This document shows, one piece after another, positions 9,901 through 23,246 of a DNA stretch of 64,000 bases. Positions within the stretch are counted from its first letter, which is position 1. The number at the start of each line of letters is the position of its first letter. A model generated the notes under the pieces. That model had not been told where the DNA came from and searched no databases. It saw nothing but the letters and a program-made list of their open reading frames with translations. Position numbers and translations under genes: made by a program. This DNA comes from Corylus avellana (lineage: Eukaryota > Streptophyta > Magnoliopsida > Fagales > Betulaceae): NCBI RefSeq assembly GCF_901000735.1, contig NC_081546.1:26162304-26226303 (forward strand), written 5' to 3'.

Positions 9901-12900
9901 CAACACTAGAACAAGACACGCATACAAGAGGAACCCTTAGAAAACAGAAGAGAAGATAAGCTCTAAAGTTACAAAGATCCAAAATCTCCACATGAGAAAG
10001 TAAAGAGAAGCCACTAGTTGTCTTCATCCTGTTAACAAGCAATCATAAATAATTTTTTTTTGATAAGTAACAAGCAATCATAAATAATAACTTCAACTAA
10101 ATCACTAAAAGCTTTGTGCTGTTAGACATTCATAGCATTTCTCTCCCACCAAATCCAAAACCAACCTACACATATGTATAGCCCAAATAAATGCAAACAA
10201 CAAAAAGACAAGTGACCATAGTCTTCTTGCCATAGAGCAGAAGATAATAAGATCATCTGTGGTCACACGCCTGATTTACACAAACAGCACTAGTTAACTA
10301 TAATCTTCAAGCCATACCACTGTCAACCAAAAACTACTTTCGCCATAACATTGGCTTGCCAAAAATTCCTACCAAAAATTTCTATCAAGAAAACTTCTCT
10401 TTCTGTGCTATAACCTCTTTTTTTTTTCCTAAATACAATTGTTGCTTTATTAAAATAACCAAAAGTCATATTACAAGAGGTAGAAGGCCCAGGATTTTTT
10501 TTTTATGTAAGTCACAATTTTATTGAAAAGAAAAACTGGCACAACCCTCATACACGAAATGTATACAAAAGACACAACCACATTAAAGATGGCTAAAATC
10601 TAAAAAATTTACAAGGTCTAAAAGATTCAAAAAGGAGGAAGGAAGAACATAGACTACAATCCAATCTAAGAGAGATCTTACAAAACTGGATTTTAAAGAA
10701 AGTACAGGGTGGTCTCGCAATCCTCAAATTGGTGACAATTCCTTTCACTCCAAATGTTCCACATTAAAAACAATGGAATAGCTTTCCAAATAGAATATTT
10801 GGAATATCGACGCCCTTGATTCTTCCAACAATGTAACAACTCTAGGATGTTTCTAGACATAATCCACGAAACTCCAAATAAGCTGAGAACCATGTACCAA
10901 GATCAATGGTGTACTCACAGTGGATGCGGGGATGACGGTCTCCTCGTTCTTTTTGCCAAAGCAATACCAATTAATAAGAGTAAAACCACACCTTCTAAGT
11001 TTGTCAACAGTGAGGATCTACCTAAAGATGTCATCCATATAAAGAACCATACGAGGCGGAGCCTTAACCTTCCAAATACTTTTCCAAAGAAAAAGGGCAA
11101 GTCTCTCCAACCTGTAATAATTTATAATAGTTCTTCACATCAAAACTGCAACTACTAGCTAGAGTCCACAACACTCTATCTGCCTCCCCAGGATGAGTCT
11201 TTGAAGAGTATAGCAGATTGACGAAAGAGTCTAAAGATTCCAACTCCCAATCCGAACTGTCCTCATAAAACTCATATTCCAATGGGAAGAATTACTCAAG
11301 GAAACTAAGTAAACTGACACCACCTCAAAAAAAGATTTAGGAATATAGTCTTGAGATAAGGTTCTCCACACCACTCATTATGCCAAAAGAGAAAGCGGGA
11401 ACCATCCCCAACCTTGAAGGAGACAAAGTTGGAGAAATTCCCCTAGCCATTCTTGATATTCCTCCAAAGACTCAACGTAGGGCCAAGAAATTTCAGATCC
11501 AAATGTTCATATATCATATATAGAGGTTATTAATAAAGCCTTTAGTAACCCTAATATACCCTTCATGACACATATAACGAATTGGTCCTAACTATCCAAG
11601 CTCATTAAAAGTCACATACTAATCACACAATTAGCAATTTCCAACCTACAGTAAACACTATAAAAGAGTTTGAAATATTACGATCTATTATAATTCACAT
11701 TGTAGTAGTTGCAAGAGTTTATATAAATCCTTTTTTGAAGAAGAAGAAGAAGAAGAAAAATGTGTTACTTTCGAACGCAAACAGCCAGCAACCAGAAACA
11801 AACTCCTACATAACTTTATCTATCTCTTCAGCCCCATGGATGCAGCAATTGAGACTGCAGATAGCCTTCTTAAAATGGTAACTTCAAGAAATTTCTGGGC
11901 TAACTTCTCCAATTGCACATCAATGACTAATTCTTTTGACAGCATCTCAATTTAAATCATTCTAAAGGATGAAAAGCCCTCAGGTTTGTCTCTCTAAAGC
12001 ATTAACTCACATAAGCAAATCAGATTCCTCATCCAATTGGCCATCAGAAACAGCAATATAACATGCTTTCAACAAGAAATTTTGGGCTTTAGGACGCCAA
12101 TTTAACTTACCAGTCAGAAAACAAAAGGGAAGAGAGAGAGAGAGAGAGAAAGAGATTTTGGGTTTTAGGATTCAGGATGAAATTTCAAAAATCATGAAGA
12201 AAACATTTTTCTCATTCCAAGACGATGAAAACTAACAATATCTTTGATTCATCTCTCAACTGAAACAAAGATACTTCCAAAATGCTAGTCAAGCAATTCC
12301 CATGAATGTTCTTTATCCTAAGCCATAACTATACAATAGTAATAACTACAACAACAACTGAAAAAGAAAAGATACAAATCAAATAAAGAAATGCAGAGCT
12401 GCACCAGTTGTTAGTAGCTTGAATTGTTATTTCTTGTTTATTGTTTTATTGCACATAAACCATAAAATACCAAATAATAAACCAAAACAAAAAACAAAAA
12501 CATAGGATCAATATATAGCATAATGAAATATTGAAGTTCAACTATAAATTGAAACGGATTTGGCTTAGGTGCTGTAAAAGAACTGCAGCACATGTACCGT
12601 AGTTTTTTCAACGGTCCACATCTCTTTTTCATGAAAAACTTGGAACATGTACTATAGTTTTTTTTTTTTTTACAGCGTCTAAGCCAATCCAGTTGAAAGA
12701 ACTATTTCACAATCCTCTGAGTGTAGCAGTGTGGAAGATGGTGTTGCCATGCTTTTTATGGTGTCTTTAGAGGGAAATAAATTATAAAAGTTTTAAGGAT
12801 TGTGAAAGGACATAGTGCAGATAAAATCTTCTTAGATACTCCTTACCTTTGCGAGACAGTTGCGTTTAACTATCCTAATGCTTAGGTTTTATAATTTTTT

Positions 12901-13277
12901 TTTATACTTTCTGTGTAGCTGGTTGCACAACATATTTCGATTATTTATTAAAAAAATTAAAAACAAAAACTCACAAGCTGCATCAAATATTCATAAATAC
13001 CATGATGTAATACGAAAGAACCCAACTTTACGTTGCAATTAAAAATAGAAAGACAAAAATAATACATATAAATCAATAGCAGACTGACCTGCTTCAGTTT
13101 TCCAGTGATCTCAATCATGCGACCTTGAATATCTCGAAAAGCCTATGATTCCCACAAGACCCATTAGAAATTCATTCAGCTAATAAAGTTAAGGGCCTGT
13201 TTGGTTGCTGGGAAAATTAGAACGAAAATACAAGAAAAGGTGCAAAAACTTACTGCTCTGTTCGCTTCGTCGGCCAT
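6901..13277 (-). CDS. PFD1: Prefoldin subunit 1
   Basis: Cytosolic chaperone subunit (beta type) of the heterohexameric prefoldin that delivers unfolded tubulin and actin to the CCT chaperonin. Exons: 13277-13254, 13142-13089, 9819-9714, 9441-9435, 8067-7983, 7014-6901. The lengths 24+54+106+7+85+114 give 129 aa plus TAA, the usual family length. The protein starts MADEANRAAF and includes GRMIEITGKLKQVQNQM (first helix), TYKSIGRTFVLEP (beta hairpin region) and LEKQMVEVENNLKELL (second coiled-coil helix). All introns are GT-AG. Exon 4 is only 7 nt (GGAGAAC) but is required to code GRT and keep the frame. The 3.3-kb intron 2 holds a LINE remnant and a tiny retroposition scar. Start choice: the only ATG giving the conserved MADEAN terminus. 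Confidence 0.95.
8970..9125. repeat. MITE fragment with T-run, PFD1 intron 5-6 region
   Basis: ATTCAAATAAAAAAATCACTACAAAATAA at 9063-9091 is the reverse complement of a segment at about 25675-25700 and also resembles 39480-39510 and 39690-39730. The left part has GTTTGCCAAAGGACTGGACCC, like the ends of the 25562-25814 MITE. It is a truncated member in a PFD1 intron, ending in a long T run at 9092-9118. Confidence 0.45.
10033..10088. mobile_element. 14-bp retroposition scar flanked by 21-bp duplication
   Basis: Bases 10033-10053 and 10068-10088 are the same 21-mer (beginning TAACAAGCAATCATAAAT). Between them are 14 bases, TTTTTTTTGATAAG. Read on the minus strand this is CTTATC followed by eight A, with TTACTTATC completed by the flank, the usual 3' end of plant LINE/SINE copies. 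The simplest reading is an extreme 5'-truncated retroelement insertion with target duplication in PFD1 intron 2. Confidence 0.65.
10493..11510 (-). mobile_element. LINE (L1-type) 3' fragment, decayed
   Basis: On the minus strand, in several frames broken by stops and shifts, are LINE C-terminal signatures: SRFLFWHNEWCGE (about 11400), SFVNLLYSSKTHPGEADRVLW (11170-11240), a FFIWMTSLGR segment (about 11030) and WKAIPLFLMWNIWSERN (10735-10785). This is the region after reverse transcriptase with the zinc-binding RNase-H-like tail. It ends in a poly-T (minus-strand polyA) at 10493-10503. Sense orientation matches PFD1, in whose intron 2 it lies. Confidence 0.8.
12138..12156 (+). repeat. (GA)n microsatellite
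   Basis: A short GAGAGA tract in PFD1 intron 2. The surrounding intron from 11510 to 13088 otherwise shows only AT-rich sequence. Confidence 0.6.
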
Positions 13278-14074
13278 TGCAGAAGATTAAAACGGATACT
13301 CCGAGTTGGTAAATGAATCGGTAGTGAATACAGAGGTTCATAGTTAGATAGTATGGATCAGATACTGGATATGGATTTGTAATATCCGGTCGGATCTTTA
13401 CTGAACTGATAGGTTTGGGTTTTGAATGGTTTAAGCCCAACTGCACCCAAAAAAAAAATCGATTGAGCGAGCAATGGTTTAAGCCCAACTAAATATAATG
13501 ATAATGCAATGTTATTTCTTTTTCTTTTTCTTTTTTTAATTTTAAACATAAAAGTGAGCCCCTCCATCAGATTTTAAACATTAAAAGTAAAACAATGACA
13601 TTTATACTCCTAATTTCTTTTATAAAATTTCAAATTTACCCTTAATTCCAAATTAAAAAATAAATAAATAAAAACGAAAATCAGGTATATTTTGGTCTTT
13701 TTAAATATTTCCGTTATAAGTTAACAGCTAAATCTGATGAAGAAGTTCAAATTGACTGCAATTAAAAGTTCAGGGGTTCAAATTGAGAAGTTTTAAAATT
13801 TGGAAGGCTTGTCAAATTGCGTATTAATTCAGGGGTTTAAAATAAAGTTACCCATTTTTTTTCAAAAATGATTTTCAATGAGAACAAATCAAAACTTTGA
13901 GGAATGAGTAATGCCAGAAGAAGCTTTTTTTTTCTTGTATCCTCCAAAATGTGACCTAACTTTTAAAATCACCAATAAATTAAAATTTAATGATTATCAT
14001 CTAAAATTTAATAATAATTTTAAAATTCATATCATATTTGGGATGACAAAAGGAATACTCTTGTCCTTCTTCTA

Positions 14075-14076
<2 letters not shown>

Positions 14077-14115
<39 letters not shown>
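14077..14115. repeat. (TA)n microsatellite
   Basis: About 19 uninterrupted AT/TA dinucleotides. Confidence 0.95.
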
Positions 14116-14118
<3 letters not shown>

Positions 14119-14929
14119 TTTTCATAAACATTTTGTATTTTTTTGTCATTTGTTAATATATTTGATTAAAAAATTATCAAATTGAGCCAAGAGTATTTTG
14201 TGATGAGAAATGCTAAGAATCAATAAGTTGTATATATTTGGCTTATATTCTTCAACAAATTCAATAGATCAACTATTAGATTTGTGGAGTTCACTATTGA
14301 CTTATGTGTGATCCATATAAATTTACAAATTTAATGATTGATTTGTAAGATAAAATGAGCAAAATATAAAAAAATTAAAAAATATATATATATTGACCCA
14401 TAAAGTTTATCTTTTGTAATAAGAATGGAAAGTGGAAATAGGATAAAGCAAGATTGGGCAAATATCCAAGCCTATAGCTAGGCCCAAAAAAAAAAATCCA
14501 GTCTAGCTCGCCTAAATGTTTGGCTGCCTACCCTAAAAAACAATTCCGCCCCCTTGTATCGATAGCCGGCGGGACGAAACAAACAATGCACGCCGCACTT
14601 GTCACTTGTCAAACAATTTTTTCTTATGCGGCTTCAAGTGTTTTTTTTTTGTCCTTTTTTCCCAACTTTCTCTTCTCAAATTAAAGCAATTAAAAGGTGA
14701 GTGAGTACTCATTGCTGCGGCCATTTCTTGTCTTCTTCTTAAAACCCTCTTTTCAATGGAATCAAAACGTGACCAAGGGTGGGACTTTTATTTTTTTTCT
14801 TTTTCTTTTTAAGTACATCAAACAATATTGACTATAATGAAACAACAGGAAAGGCCGACAACTCAATAATAAGCCCAAAAATAAACAAATAAATGTATAA
14901 TGCATCAAATAAGAATTAAGATATTCTTT

Positions 14930-15065
14930 ATTTTATTTAAATTAGATAATATCTAGTTAGTTATATTGAAGAGATATTTTTATCTTATTAAAAAGTAAAA
15001 AAATAAAATATCCCTCTAATATAACTAACTAGATATTATCTAATTCAAATGAACTGGGAAGGATT
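14930..15065. mobile_element. Fold-back MITE
   Basis: AATTAGATAATATCTAGTTA near 14940 is repeated in inverse near 15035 (TAACTAGATATTATCTAATT), giving a near-perfect hairpin with a short loop containing TTTTATCTTATTAAAAAG. The right end, AATGAACTGGGAAGGATTATGTT, resembles the ends of the 59.6-60.2 kb MITEs and a fragment at about 8665-8720, so one family is present at several sites. Confidence 0.7.
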
Positions 15066-18000
15066 ATGTTGCATCAAATAAAGAACACGATTCTATGCAT
15101 TATTGGCCTGAACACCAAGATTTTTGGTTGCTAATAAAGGCGGTTAAAGAAAGACAAGGGCAAAAGCATGATCGTCGCGAGACCCATAACCCTATCCAAA
15201 CCGCATAACTCTCAAAATATTCTTCAACCTTACTCAAAGTCATGTTAGGTAACAACTACACCCAAAACATAAGGTGAGACTTTAAGTTGCAATAGGATTT
15301 GAAGATATTGCTTTCTATAGTATATGTAAAGTCATCAATATCTTTTATTCAAAATTTATCTTTTGTCAAGGCAGTTACAACTTACAAACCCTGTGCTGTC
15401 AAACTTAAAGATAACTCTGATTTCTAGCCTCTCAATTAAAAACTTATCAAAGTAATTAGAATCCTTTGCCTCTTTAAAGTAAACCCTTAAATAGATCAAC
15501 CACACACTTTTAAAAATAGAAATGAGAAAACTTCATTTATTATCTTGATTTTTTTATTACTTTTGTCATCATATTTTTAAATTTTAAAAAGTGTTAATTT
15601 AGAGTCATTATCTTTCAAAAGTTTATAATCTCAACTCTCCCGTCCAATTAAATCCTAACAACGAAAATGAAATTCCCAAAATACTTTTGTCTAAATTCAA
15701 TATATTTTTTGTAATTTAATAAACATCTTCACTCATCAATAATTTAATTACACTTTACAAAACACATTAACAATACTTGTATACCTAAAGAAAAAAAAAT
15801 GATAAAATACAGAACACAAATAAAAATTAAAAAAAAAAAAAAAATGCAAAAAAGAAGCTGAGAGATAGTGTCATACAACGTGACAGGACCAACATGGCCC
15901 ATGCATCCGTCATATCGCCGTACGCCCAACATGATCAGTACGAAAATGGCCCCTCATTACCGACCTTTCCTTTCCTTTCCTTCGAGACTCGAGCTCCACC
16001 AGGAAACGATGCCGTCTCTCCTTAGTTGTTGGTGCGGCGCCTGTTGGCATCGTCGTCTTCCTCTTGGTGCATTCCAACCTGGTCTGATTGATTGTTTCTC
16101 CCAAACCAAATGCTCTCCTCCACATGCTTTCTCTCGTAGCCTCAGCTTTATTCTCTCATATGATTAATGCTAGAAATGTGCATTATTATTATTATTATTA
16201 TTTTGTTTAATAATGACTTAAAAACTGATTTACACTACCCCGATATAGTGTGAATATATACTGACGAAATAGAAATATATGTTTTAGTATTAATTTTCTT
16301 ATATTAATATTACACCTACATCTACATGCTACAACTATTTTATAATTTGTTCATACAAGTGTTAATGTGTGACTAGTGTAGTAGTACCACGTTAGTCATT
16401 AATTTTTTTTTTTTAAAGCCTCAGAGTATATATATATATTATTAACACATGCCAACGAGTTCTAAAGGAGTTGGAAAAGAATGGTATATTTTTCTATTTC
16501 TAAACTTTTCAATAAAAATAAAAAAAGGTTGTTACTCGAAACCCCAATTTTGGAACCCTTCTCTCTCTCTCTCTCACTTCATGCTATTAATTGATACGAT
16601 CGAGTTGTCCTCATCCACAGAGGGACGCTTTCTCATCTTCTCAACCCGAAATAGTTGAGAATTATGGTTTTTTTTTTTTTAAGGTATTTCTTGGAACCAA
16701 TTCAGAGGATACAGAATTTGAATGCCTCCTTGCCCACAACCACCGACCAAAAAAAAAAAAAAAAATAGGAAAAGGAAAGGAGGCGTTTTACTTGAGGGTA
16801 GAAAATTTATCGTAGGTTCACGAAACTTCGAGGAACTTACCAAAAGCTTTGACGGCATTGACATCACTTTTTTTATTAAAAAAATATATATGTTTCATGA
16901 ATATTTTATAAAAGAGAGCCTTTTTGACGTTTTATAAAACTTTATTTTTAAGGCCTCTAAATAAAATTTTGACACATTAACTAAAAATACCAAATAGAAT
17001 AGGAATGTAAATTAAGTAGCCAATCCATCAACAAATTGGGGCACTTTTATCTTTTCCTTTCATGGTCTAGCTGGATTTGGACATGCACGACGCTGCAATG
17101 AACCTACACCCACGACCCATTCTCTGCCACAGGCAACTGCGGCCGCCGACCCTTGCCATGTTGGCTGAGTTTAACCTCCACAACAACTCTAACCTACCAC
17201 TAGTTTGGCCATATTTGGGCAACGGTCACTACCCTGTGGTTGTGGTTGCTTGTTGCAAATTCAACTATAAGTTCTCATTACTCTCAATCTTCTCCTCTTC
17301 TCGACAACAATTTCTCCGCCCAATTCCCGTTGTCTGTACCGACAATGTCCGGCCGGCTTTACCTCACAAGGGCAAGGGTTGCTGCCCCGTAGTTGGCTGT
17401 TGCAAGTCCGATCACCACCGGGTCACAACCTAGTTGTGGAATGCAATAGTTGCTACGAATGTGTCAATGATTGGCTGTTTATTTAAAGATTTAGTTTGTT
17501 TGAATAATGTTATGAACCATTTTTTTATCCTCCTAATTAAAGTTATTGTGGCTTTTAAAATCACAATGATAAAAAGATGGTTCTTAGCATTACTCCTAGT
17601 GTTTTTATCTTCACTTTATTTAATGTTTTTAACTGATGTGTCAAATTACCGTTGGATGCCGTAAAAGAGAAGTTTTACACCATAACCTAATTGAGGGTAT
17701 TCTCTTTATGAGAGAAAATTGATGTTATAAGGTCTATAAATTATTGAATTTTTTTGTTCTTACAAGAACTAATCAAAGGGCAATTAAATCCAACCACTTA
17801 ATTTTTATGGGATATGATATGTAGCATGGGTTCTGTCAACAAGGAGTTCGGGTTCATTGCTGTGGATAAAATGGATTTTTGTTTTTTTTTTTTTTTTTTA
17901 ACAATTTCTTCTTCTTTTTTTCTTTTTTTTTTTTTTTTGTGTGTATTTTTGAGCAATTTTTTAAGAATAATTGAAATTGTACAAGAATTTTGTATATAAG

Positions 18001-19203
18001 AAAATTGACAACTCAATCACTAATTAACTAAATTGAGAAGTCAAATATTTTGGTTAATTATTTTACCATTTTTTTATATAATTAAAAAGGGAGGAGTGGA
18101 CAACTATAGTGGTCGCTCTATCTAAATGTGACCATGGTAATACCTACTCCTGGAAGCCGCACATAAGGGCTTAAACAGTAGAAATTACATATGCTCCTTC
18201 AAGTTCAATTGAATTATAGCATGACCCAATCTCATAAGGATATCAATGCGATCAATGGTGATTTGCACTAATCAAGTATGAAGATTCACATTGTTGGATT
18301 TGAACTCATACCCTAGTATATATCTAACTATTTTAGAGATTTCTTTGAAACCACTTAATATAAAATTAGCAGATTAAGATTTAATAAATATGATTTGTGT
18401 CAAATTGGGTCAACCCCAACTATATATCATTAATAAAAAGGTCAATTGGTGTCAACTTCGCTTAACATATAGATGACTTGCATAACTCCTTTAATTTAAA
18501 ACATTTTTTTTAACCATTAAAAATTATAACCCAAATTTCTAAGACAAGAAATTACCTTCAATCCTATGTTTAGTTGTAAATATTTGATTCAAGAACATAA
18601 TTAATTTTTATGTTCAATAATTAAGAATTATTATGCCAAGGTGTTTTCTTAAAATGGCATTTTCTTGCTCAATGGTTGAGAATTTTGTTAATTAAACCAG
18701 TTATGCAAGTCGCGTCGGGTCACTTGTCTATTTAAATGGACTAACACATTTAATTAAATAGGCTAATTCACTTTGACCCATATGATATATATTCATACCT
18801 TAATATAACTCCAACTCAACATGCTAACATAAATTATCACCCATACAAAAAAGAGAAATGATAAAGACCCCAAAAGGTTTTTTCAAATTCATGTTCCCAA
18901 AAAATCTAGACCCCACGTTTATTTAAAAGAAAAAAATAAATAAACATAGTTATTTCTTGAATGGACTGATCACTTGAGAAAAAGTTTCGGGTGTTTAGCA
19001 TTTCTCGGAGAAGAAGAAGAAGACCAAAAAAAAAAAAAAGACGGAGCCCTAAAGATTGGAAATTAAAACCCAATGGTAAATTCTGTAATAAACCCGAACC
19101 CGGTTACAGGTATGGAAGGCCCAAGAGCAACCCAACTAGACTTCTGCCCACGCTCTGATTGGCGCATTCTGCGTCTGTTGCTCTAAACCATTGGAATCAT
19201 ATT

Positions 19204-19207
<4 letters not shown>

Positions 19208-19238
<31 letters not shown>
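19208..19238 (+). repeat. (CT)n tract in kinase 5' region
   Basis: About 15 CT dinucleotides, 340 bp before the kinase start codon. Such tracts are common in plant 5' leaders; a regulatory role is only inference. Confidence 0.7.
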
Positions 19239-19244
<6 letters not shown>

Positions 19245-19578
19245 GCTGCCTTTCCCCAAAGTTTTGGCCTTTTCTTTGACACAAAAATTGTTTTAAAAAA
19301 AAATTCCGGTGACCCGAATCGGAATCGGGGACGATCCACAGAAATTCCGGTGACCCATTTCGGATTTGGACCCACCCAGATCGGATTCGGACTCTCGTTG
19401 TGGGGAAAACACTGGGGCCCGCATTGATTTCCGATGTTTTTAAGATAAAAATCCCACAGTTGTTTGAGTTTGACCATATGAGTTTGATGATGACGATGAC
19501 GAAAGAGAAATAGGGTATTGTAGAATTTTAAAATGAGAAGATGAATGTAAATCTGGGTTGGGGTTTAGGCTAAGATTC

Positions 19579-20242
19579 ATGGGGATTTGTTTCAGTATCG
19601 AAGAAAAACAATTACAACAACAGCAGCAGCAGCAACAACTGCTGCAAAAACAAGATCCACTGCAACAGCAGTTTATGAAGAGGAGTCAAGGTATTTCTTT
19701 TCGATCAATTAAGTCAACATTTATTTGTTTGTTACATTTATGGGCATCATTAAATCTGTTTAATGTACTTTTGTTTTGTTTTAAGTATATTTATTGATGA
19801 TGTACTTCTATTTCCATTTAAAGGCACTTCGGTTATGTGTGATCCATATATGCTCTATGATTGGACAAGACATTATATTAGAGAGAGTCAAAATGCAAAG
19901 AATTATAAATGGGTGGCATTTTTATCTTGTTTACATCCCTCTCAAGATTTCCCCGCAATGACATCAAATTAACCTTGAGATTTCTGAGTCATTGTACTAG
20001 TTTTTGAATGTAATGTTGATGTGTAATACTTGAAGAAATAGAAATTAGAGGTTTATGCCATTAGTCTTGCATGTTCGTGTTGTTTATCTTTTCTTAATTA
20101 TGAATTAATTTGTTATTGCAAACAGCATTGAGCAAGAGAGTTATTGATTATATCTTTGTTCTGTTTTGACCATTCCAAAAATCTAAATCAACTGAAATTG
20201 CAAAAAGTTGTCCAGCTCCATATAACAATGTGCTGAATTTTC

Positions 20243-20279
<37 letters not shown>

Positions 20280-23191
20280 TGATATAAGCAACTAAACAAT
20301 AATAATTAATATCATCATTGATTTTTAGCTCAGCAACATTCTTTTTTCTCATGTGAATTTTCGGTTGAAGTAGGACATGAATCAGCTACACCTCCGAATA
20401 CACTAGAAAGAAGTGCGAGTAGCACTCCTTTGCCTCCCAAAAATGTTAAAGATCTCCGTGAAAATCCTGGATATAGTAATGTTGATATCTTTACATATGA
20501 GGAAATGCGGTTGGCCACAAAGTGTTTCCGGCCAGATTTGATTCTTGGGGAGGGTGGGTTTGGAATTGTATACAAAGGAGTTATTGATGAGAATGTGAGG
20601 CCAGGTTACAAGACCACCCAAGTTGCCATTAAGGAGCTTAACCGAGAAGGGTTCCAAGGTGACAGGGAATGGCTGGTATTTAACTTATCTCTCAGTTCAT
20701 TTATTTTACTCCAATATGAGGCTTTACATGGAAAATGTGACTCCAATATTTTGACTCCCAGGACCACTTGTTTATGCCGTTGGGCAGAAACTAAGCTTGC
20801 TATTAGTAATGATCATTCCATGTAAAGAACTTATAAAAAATAAAATGATCATACCATGTAAAGTGGAGATTAAATTGCTGTATGCACCATATCTTTGTTC
20901 ATTTTGCAGACAGAAGTTAATTATTTAGGGCAGCTCCGTCACTCCAATCTTGTGAAGCTCATTGGGTACTGCTGTGAAGATGAGCACAGGCTGTTAGTTT
21001 ATGAGTACATGGCAAGCGGGAGCCTGGAAAGACATCTTTTTCGAAGTAAGTATCCAATCAAATCTTTTATGACTTGATAACGGAATGAGGTCTTGAGTGA
21101 GTTAGTTACTCTTAAAGATTAAAATATAGTTTATCTCTATCATGAACTCATATATACTAGAGTATTACGGGAAGGTCCTAGTTGGTTTTTATCTTGGTCT
21201 CCATTTATTCATGACTAAACTCCTGTCTGCCATGTGTACAATATCCTTTTGCTCTTTTCTACCATTCAAGCCAGTAGTCAGCTAGCCCCATGCTTCAACA
21301 TGGTTCATTACTCGTTTCTACCGTTGAAGCTAGTAGGCAACTAGTTTCTCTTTCCGACCATTGCCAAGCCCACCCCTAAGTCAGATGTCCTATGCTGCAT
21401 GCCCACGACCTCATCCTTGTGTGATGCCTGCTTAGCTGCTAGAACCAAAGCATTTTGCACACGCTACCTTCTAGTCATGTGAAGAATGTAGTGATTGCAT
21501 CGTCTAGATCAAAATTCATATGGTTCTATGTATAAATAATATTTTAGTTCTGGTTGTATCTTCTCTTGAATTGTGCACTTTCTCAGGATTGCTGCATGTT
21601 GGAAATATGCTTGTTCTAAATTTTACTTGATTTTGTAGGATATGTACTATCTAAGGTATTTCGAATTCAAAATAAATGAGAATTTTTTTTTTTTTTTTAA
21701 CATTTCTTCTATTCCTTGGGCCTGAAGAATGACTTGTAGAAGAGATAATCAGACCTATTACTCAACTTCACGGTCGGTAGTTTGTGTAAAATGATATGGA
21801 CCCTACATCATGCAAATATGCTCTAAAGCCCTTCCTGCATGCTTGTAGACTTTGAACGTTAAAACAAATAACTATATGAAAATTTCCTTAAATTGGTTAA
21901 AATACTCAAAACCTCCTAGTTAAATTAAGCGATGGATACACAGGACGCCCCACCCCAGTTAAATTTTTTTTCCTCTTCATAGTGTCAGACAAAATCATGA
22001 AAAATTAGAGGTAGGCCCTGCTTAAAAAAATATTTTCTAGATGTATAAAACATCCCTTAAAACTTTCTAGGTAAGATATCAATTGTTAGAACCGAGTTAT
22101 TAACAACCAATTAGATTATGACACATAAGCAATCCCCTATTTCAACTCTTTGAATTATATACAGATGGCTGTCTTTTTGATTATTTGTCTTGGGTGTGTC
22201 TTAGGTGAAAAGCTTACGATTCAATAATTTTCTTCACACTCTTTTGAACTGAGAAGGAGGGAAAAACAAGAGGAAATGGGGAACACTATGGCAAATGAAG
22301 AGGGAAAGTACAAAATGAAGTAATCAGCAAAGCAATTCTGTTCTACTTAAATTTTCACGCTCTCTTAATTCTACAGCCTTCGAAAACCAGTTACTGAACT
22401 CAACCTTTAAAATTGTTTACTATCTGTCTTTTTGGTCAATTACCATCCCCAATTTATCTTTTTTCTTATATGATATATACTTGTTGTCTTCACTGTTTCT
22501 TTTGTTGCGATTGATATATTGTTATTTGATATTGATTTTTGACACTGTTATTCATGAGTTAACGGCATAATTTTGAAAAATGATACTTTTGGTTTCTAAT
22601 TTCTTTTACAGAGACATGGCTTTAATGAACTTTTGTCCCTTTTTTTTTTTTTTTTTTTTGCTGAGATTCAATAAAACCCTTAGGGAAATGCTATGTTTGT
22701 TACTTATTGCATCACTGTTTTTGGTTTTGGCTGTTTACTTTTATATCTGTCCTCACTTTCATTACATCGATATGGATTGCCTCGTGAAATAGCAACCATG
22801 ATGACCTGGCTCCTTCCTGGTTCCATCATCAATGCTCCTTATAGTGTTGCGCGTAATGTTTTGCTATATCACTCCATTGATAGTGGAAAGTAGTGGATAC
22901 CTTTGAAAATTATAAACTTAAATGTCCTGCATAAATTGATGAAAATATTTATGCATTTTAAAGAAATTTAAGCCTCTGTCACTTGCTGTTTCTTCATCCT
23001 ATTGTAGGAGTGGGCTCTACACTAACTTGGTCAAAAAGAATGAAGATTGCATTAGACACTGCTAAAGGTCTTGCTTTTCTTCATGGTGCCGAAAGATCTG
23101 TCATATACCGGGACTTCAAGACGTCAAACATCTTGCTGGATGTGGTTAGTTGTCTTTTCTTTGACACACACATATACACTCTCGCGTACAT

Positions 23192-23246
<55 letters not shown>

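Larger units (their letters stand above)
13278..19578. other. Intergenic region between divergent PFD1 and PBL17-like gene
   Basis: PFD1 reads left and the kinase reads right, so both promoters lie here. Two short plus-strand open frames occur in locally GC-richer DNA, 15868-16167 (99 codons) and 17077-17433 (118 codons). Neither shows a recognisable domain, codon bias or splice context, and I do not call them genes. The rest is AT-rich, with a (TA)n tract at 14077-14115, a fold-back MITE at about 14930-15065, T-runs at 17883-17938 and a CT tract at 19208-19238 just upstream of the kinase, probably in its 5' leader. Confidence 0.6.

Noticed and set aside
15868..16167. 99-codon ORF in GC-richer DNA, plus an overlapping minus ORF
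   Set aside because: No recognisable domain, no splice or codon evidence, and both strands are open over the same bases.
17077..17433. 118-codon plus-strand ORF
   Set aside because: No family recognised; Cys/His-rich look comes from low-complexity TGTTGC and CCACC words. Could be transposon-derived but not supportable as a gene.
19763..19972. Possible extra exon of the kinase inside intron 1
   Set aside because: Exon 1 joins exon 2 in perfect phase without it, and the sequence has no relation to RLCK N-termini.
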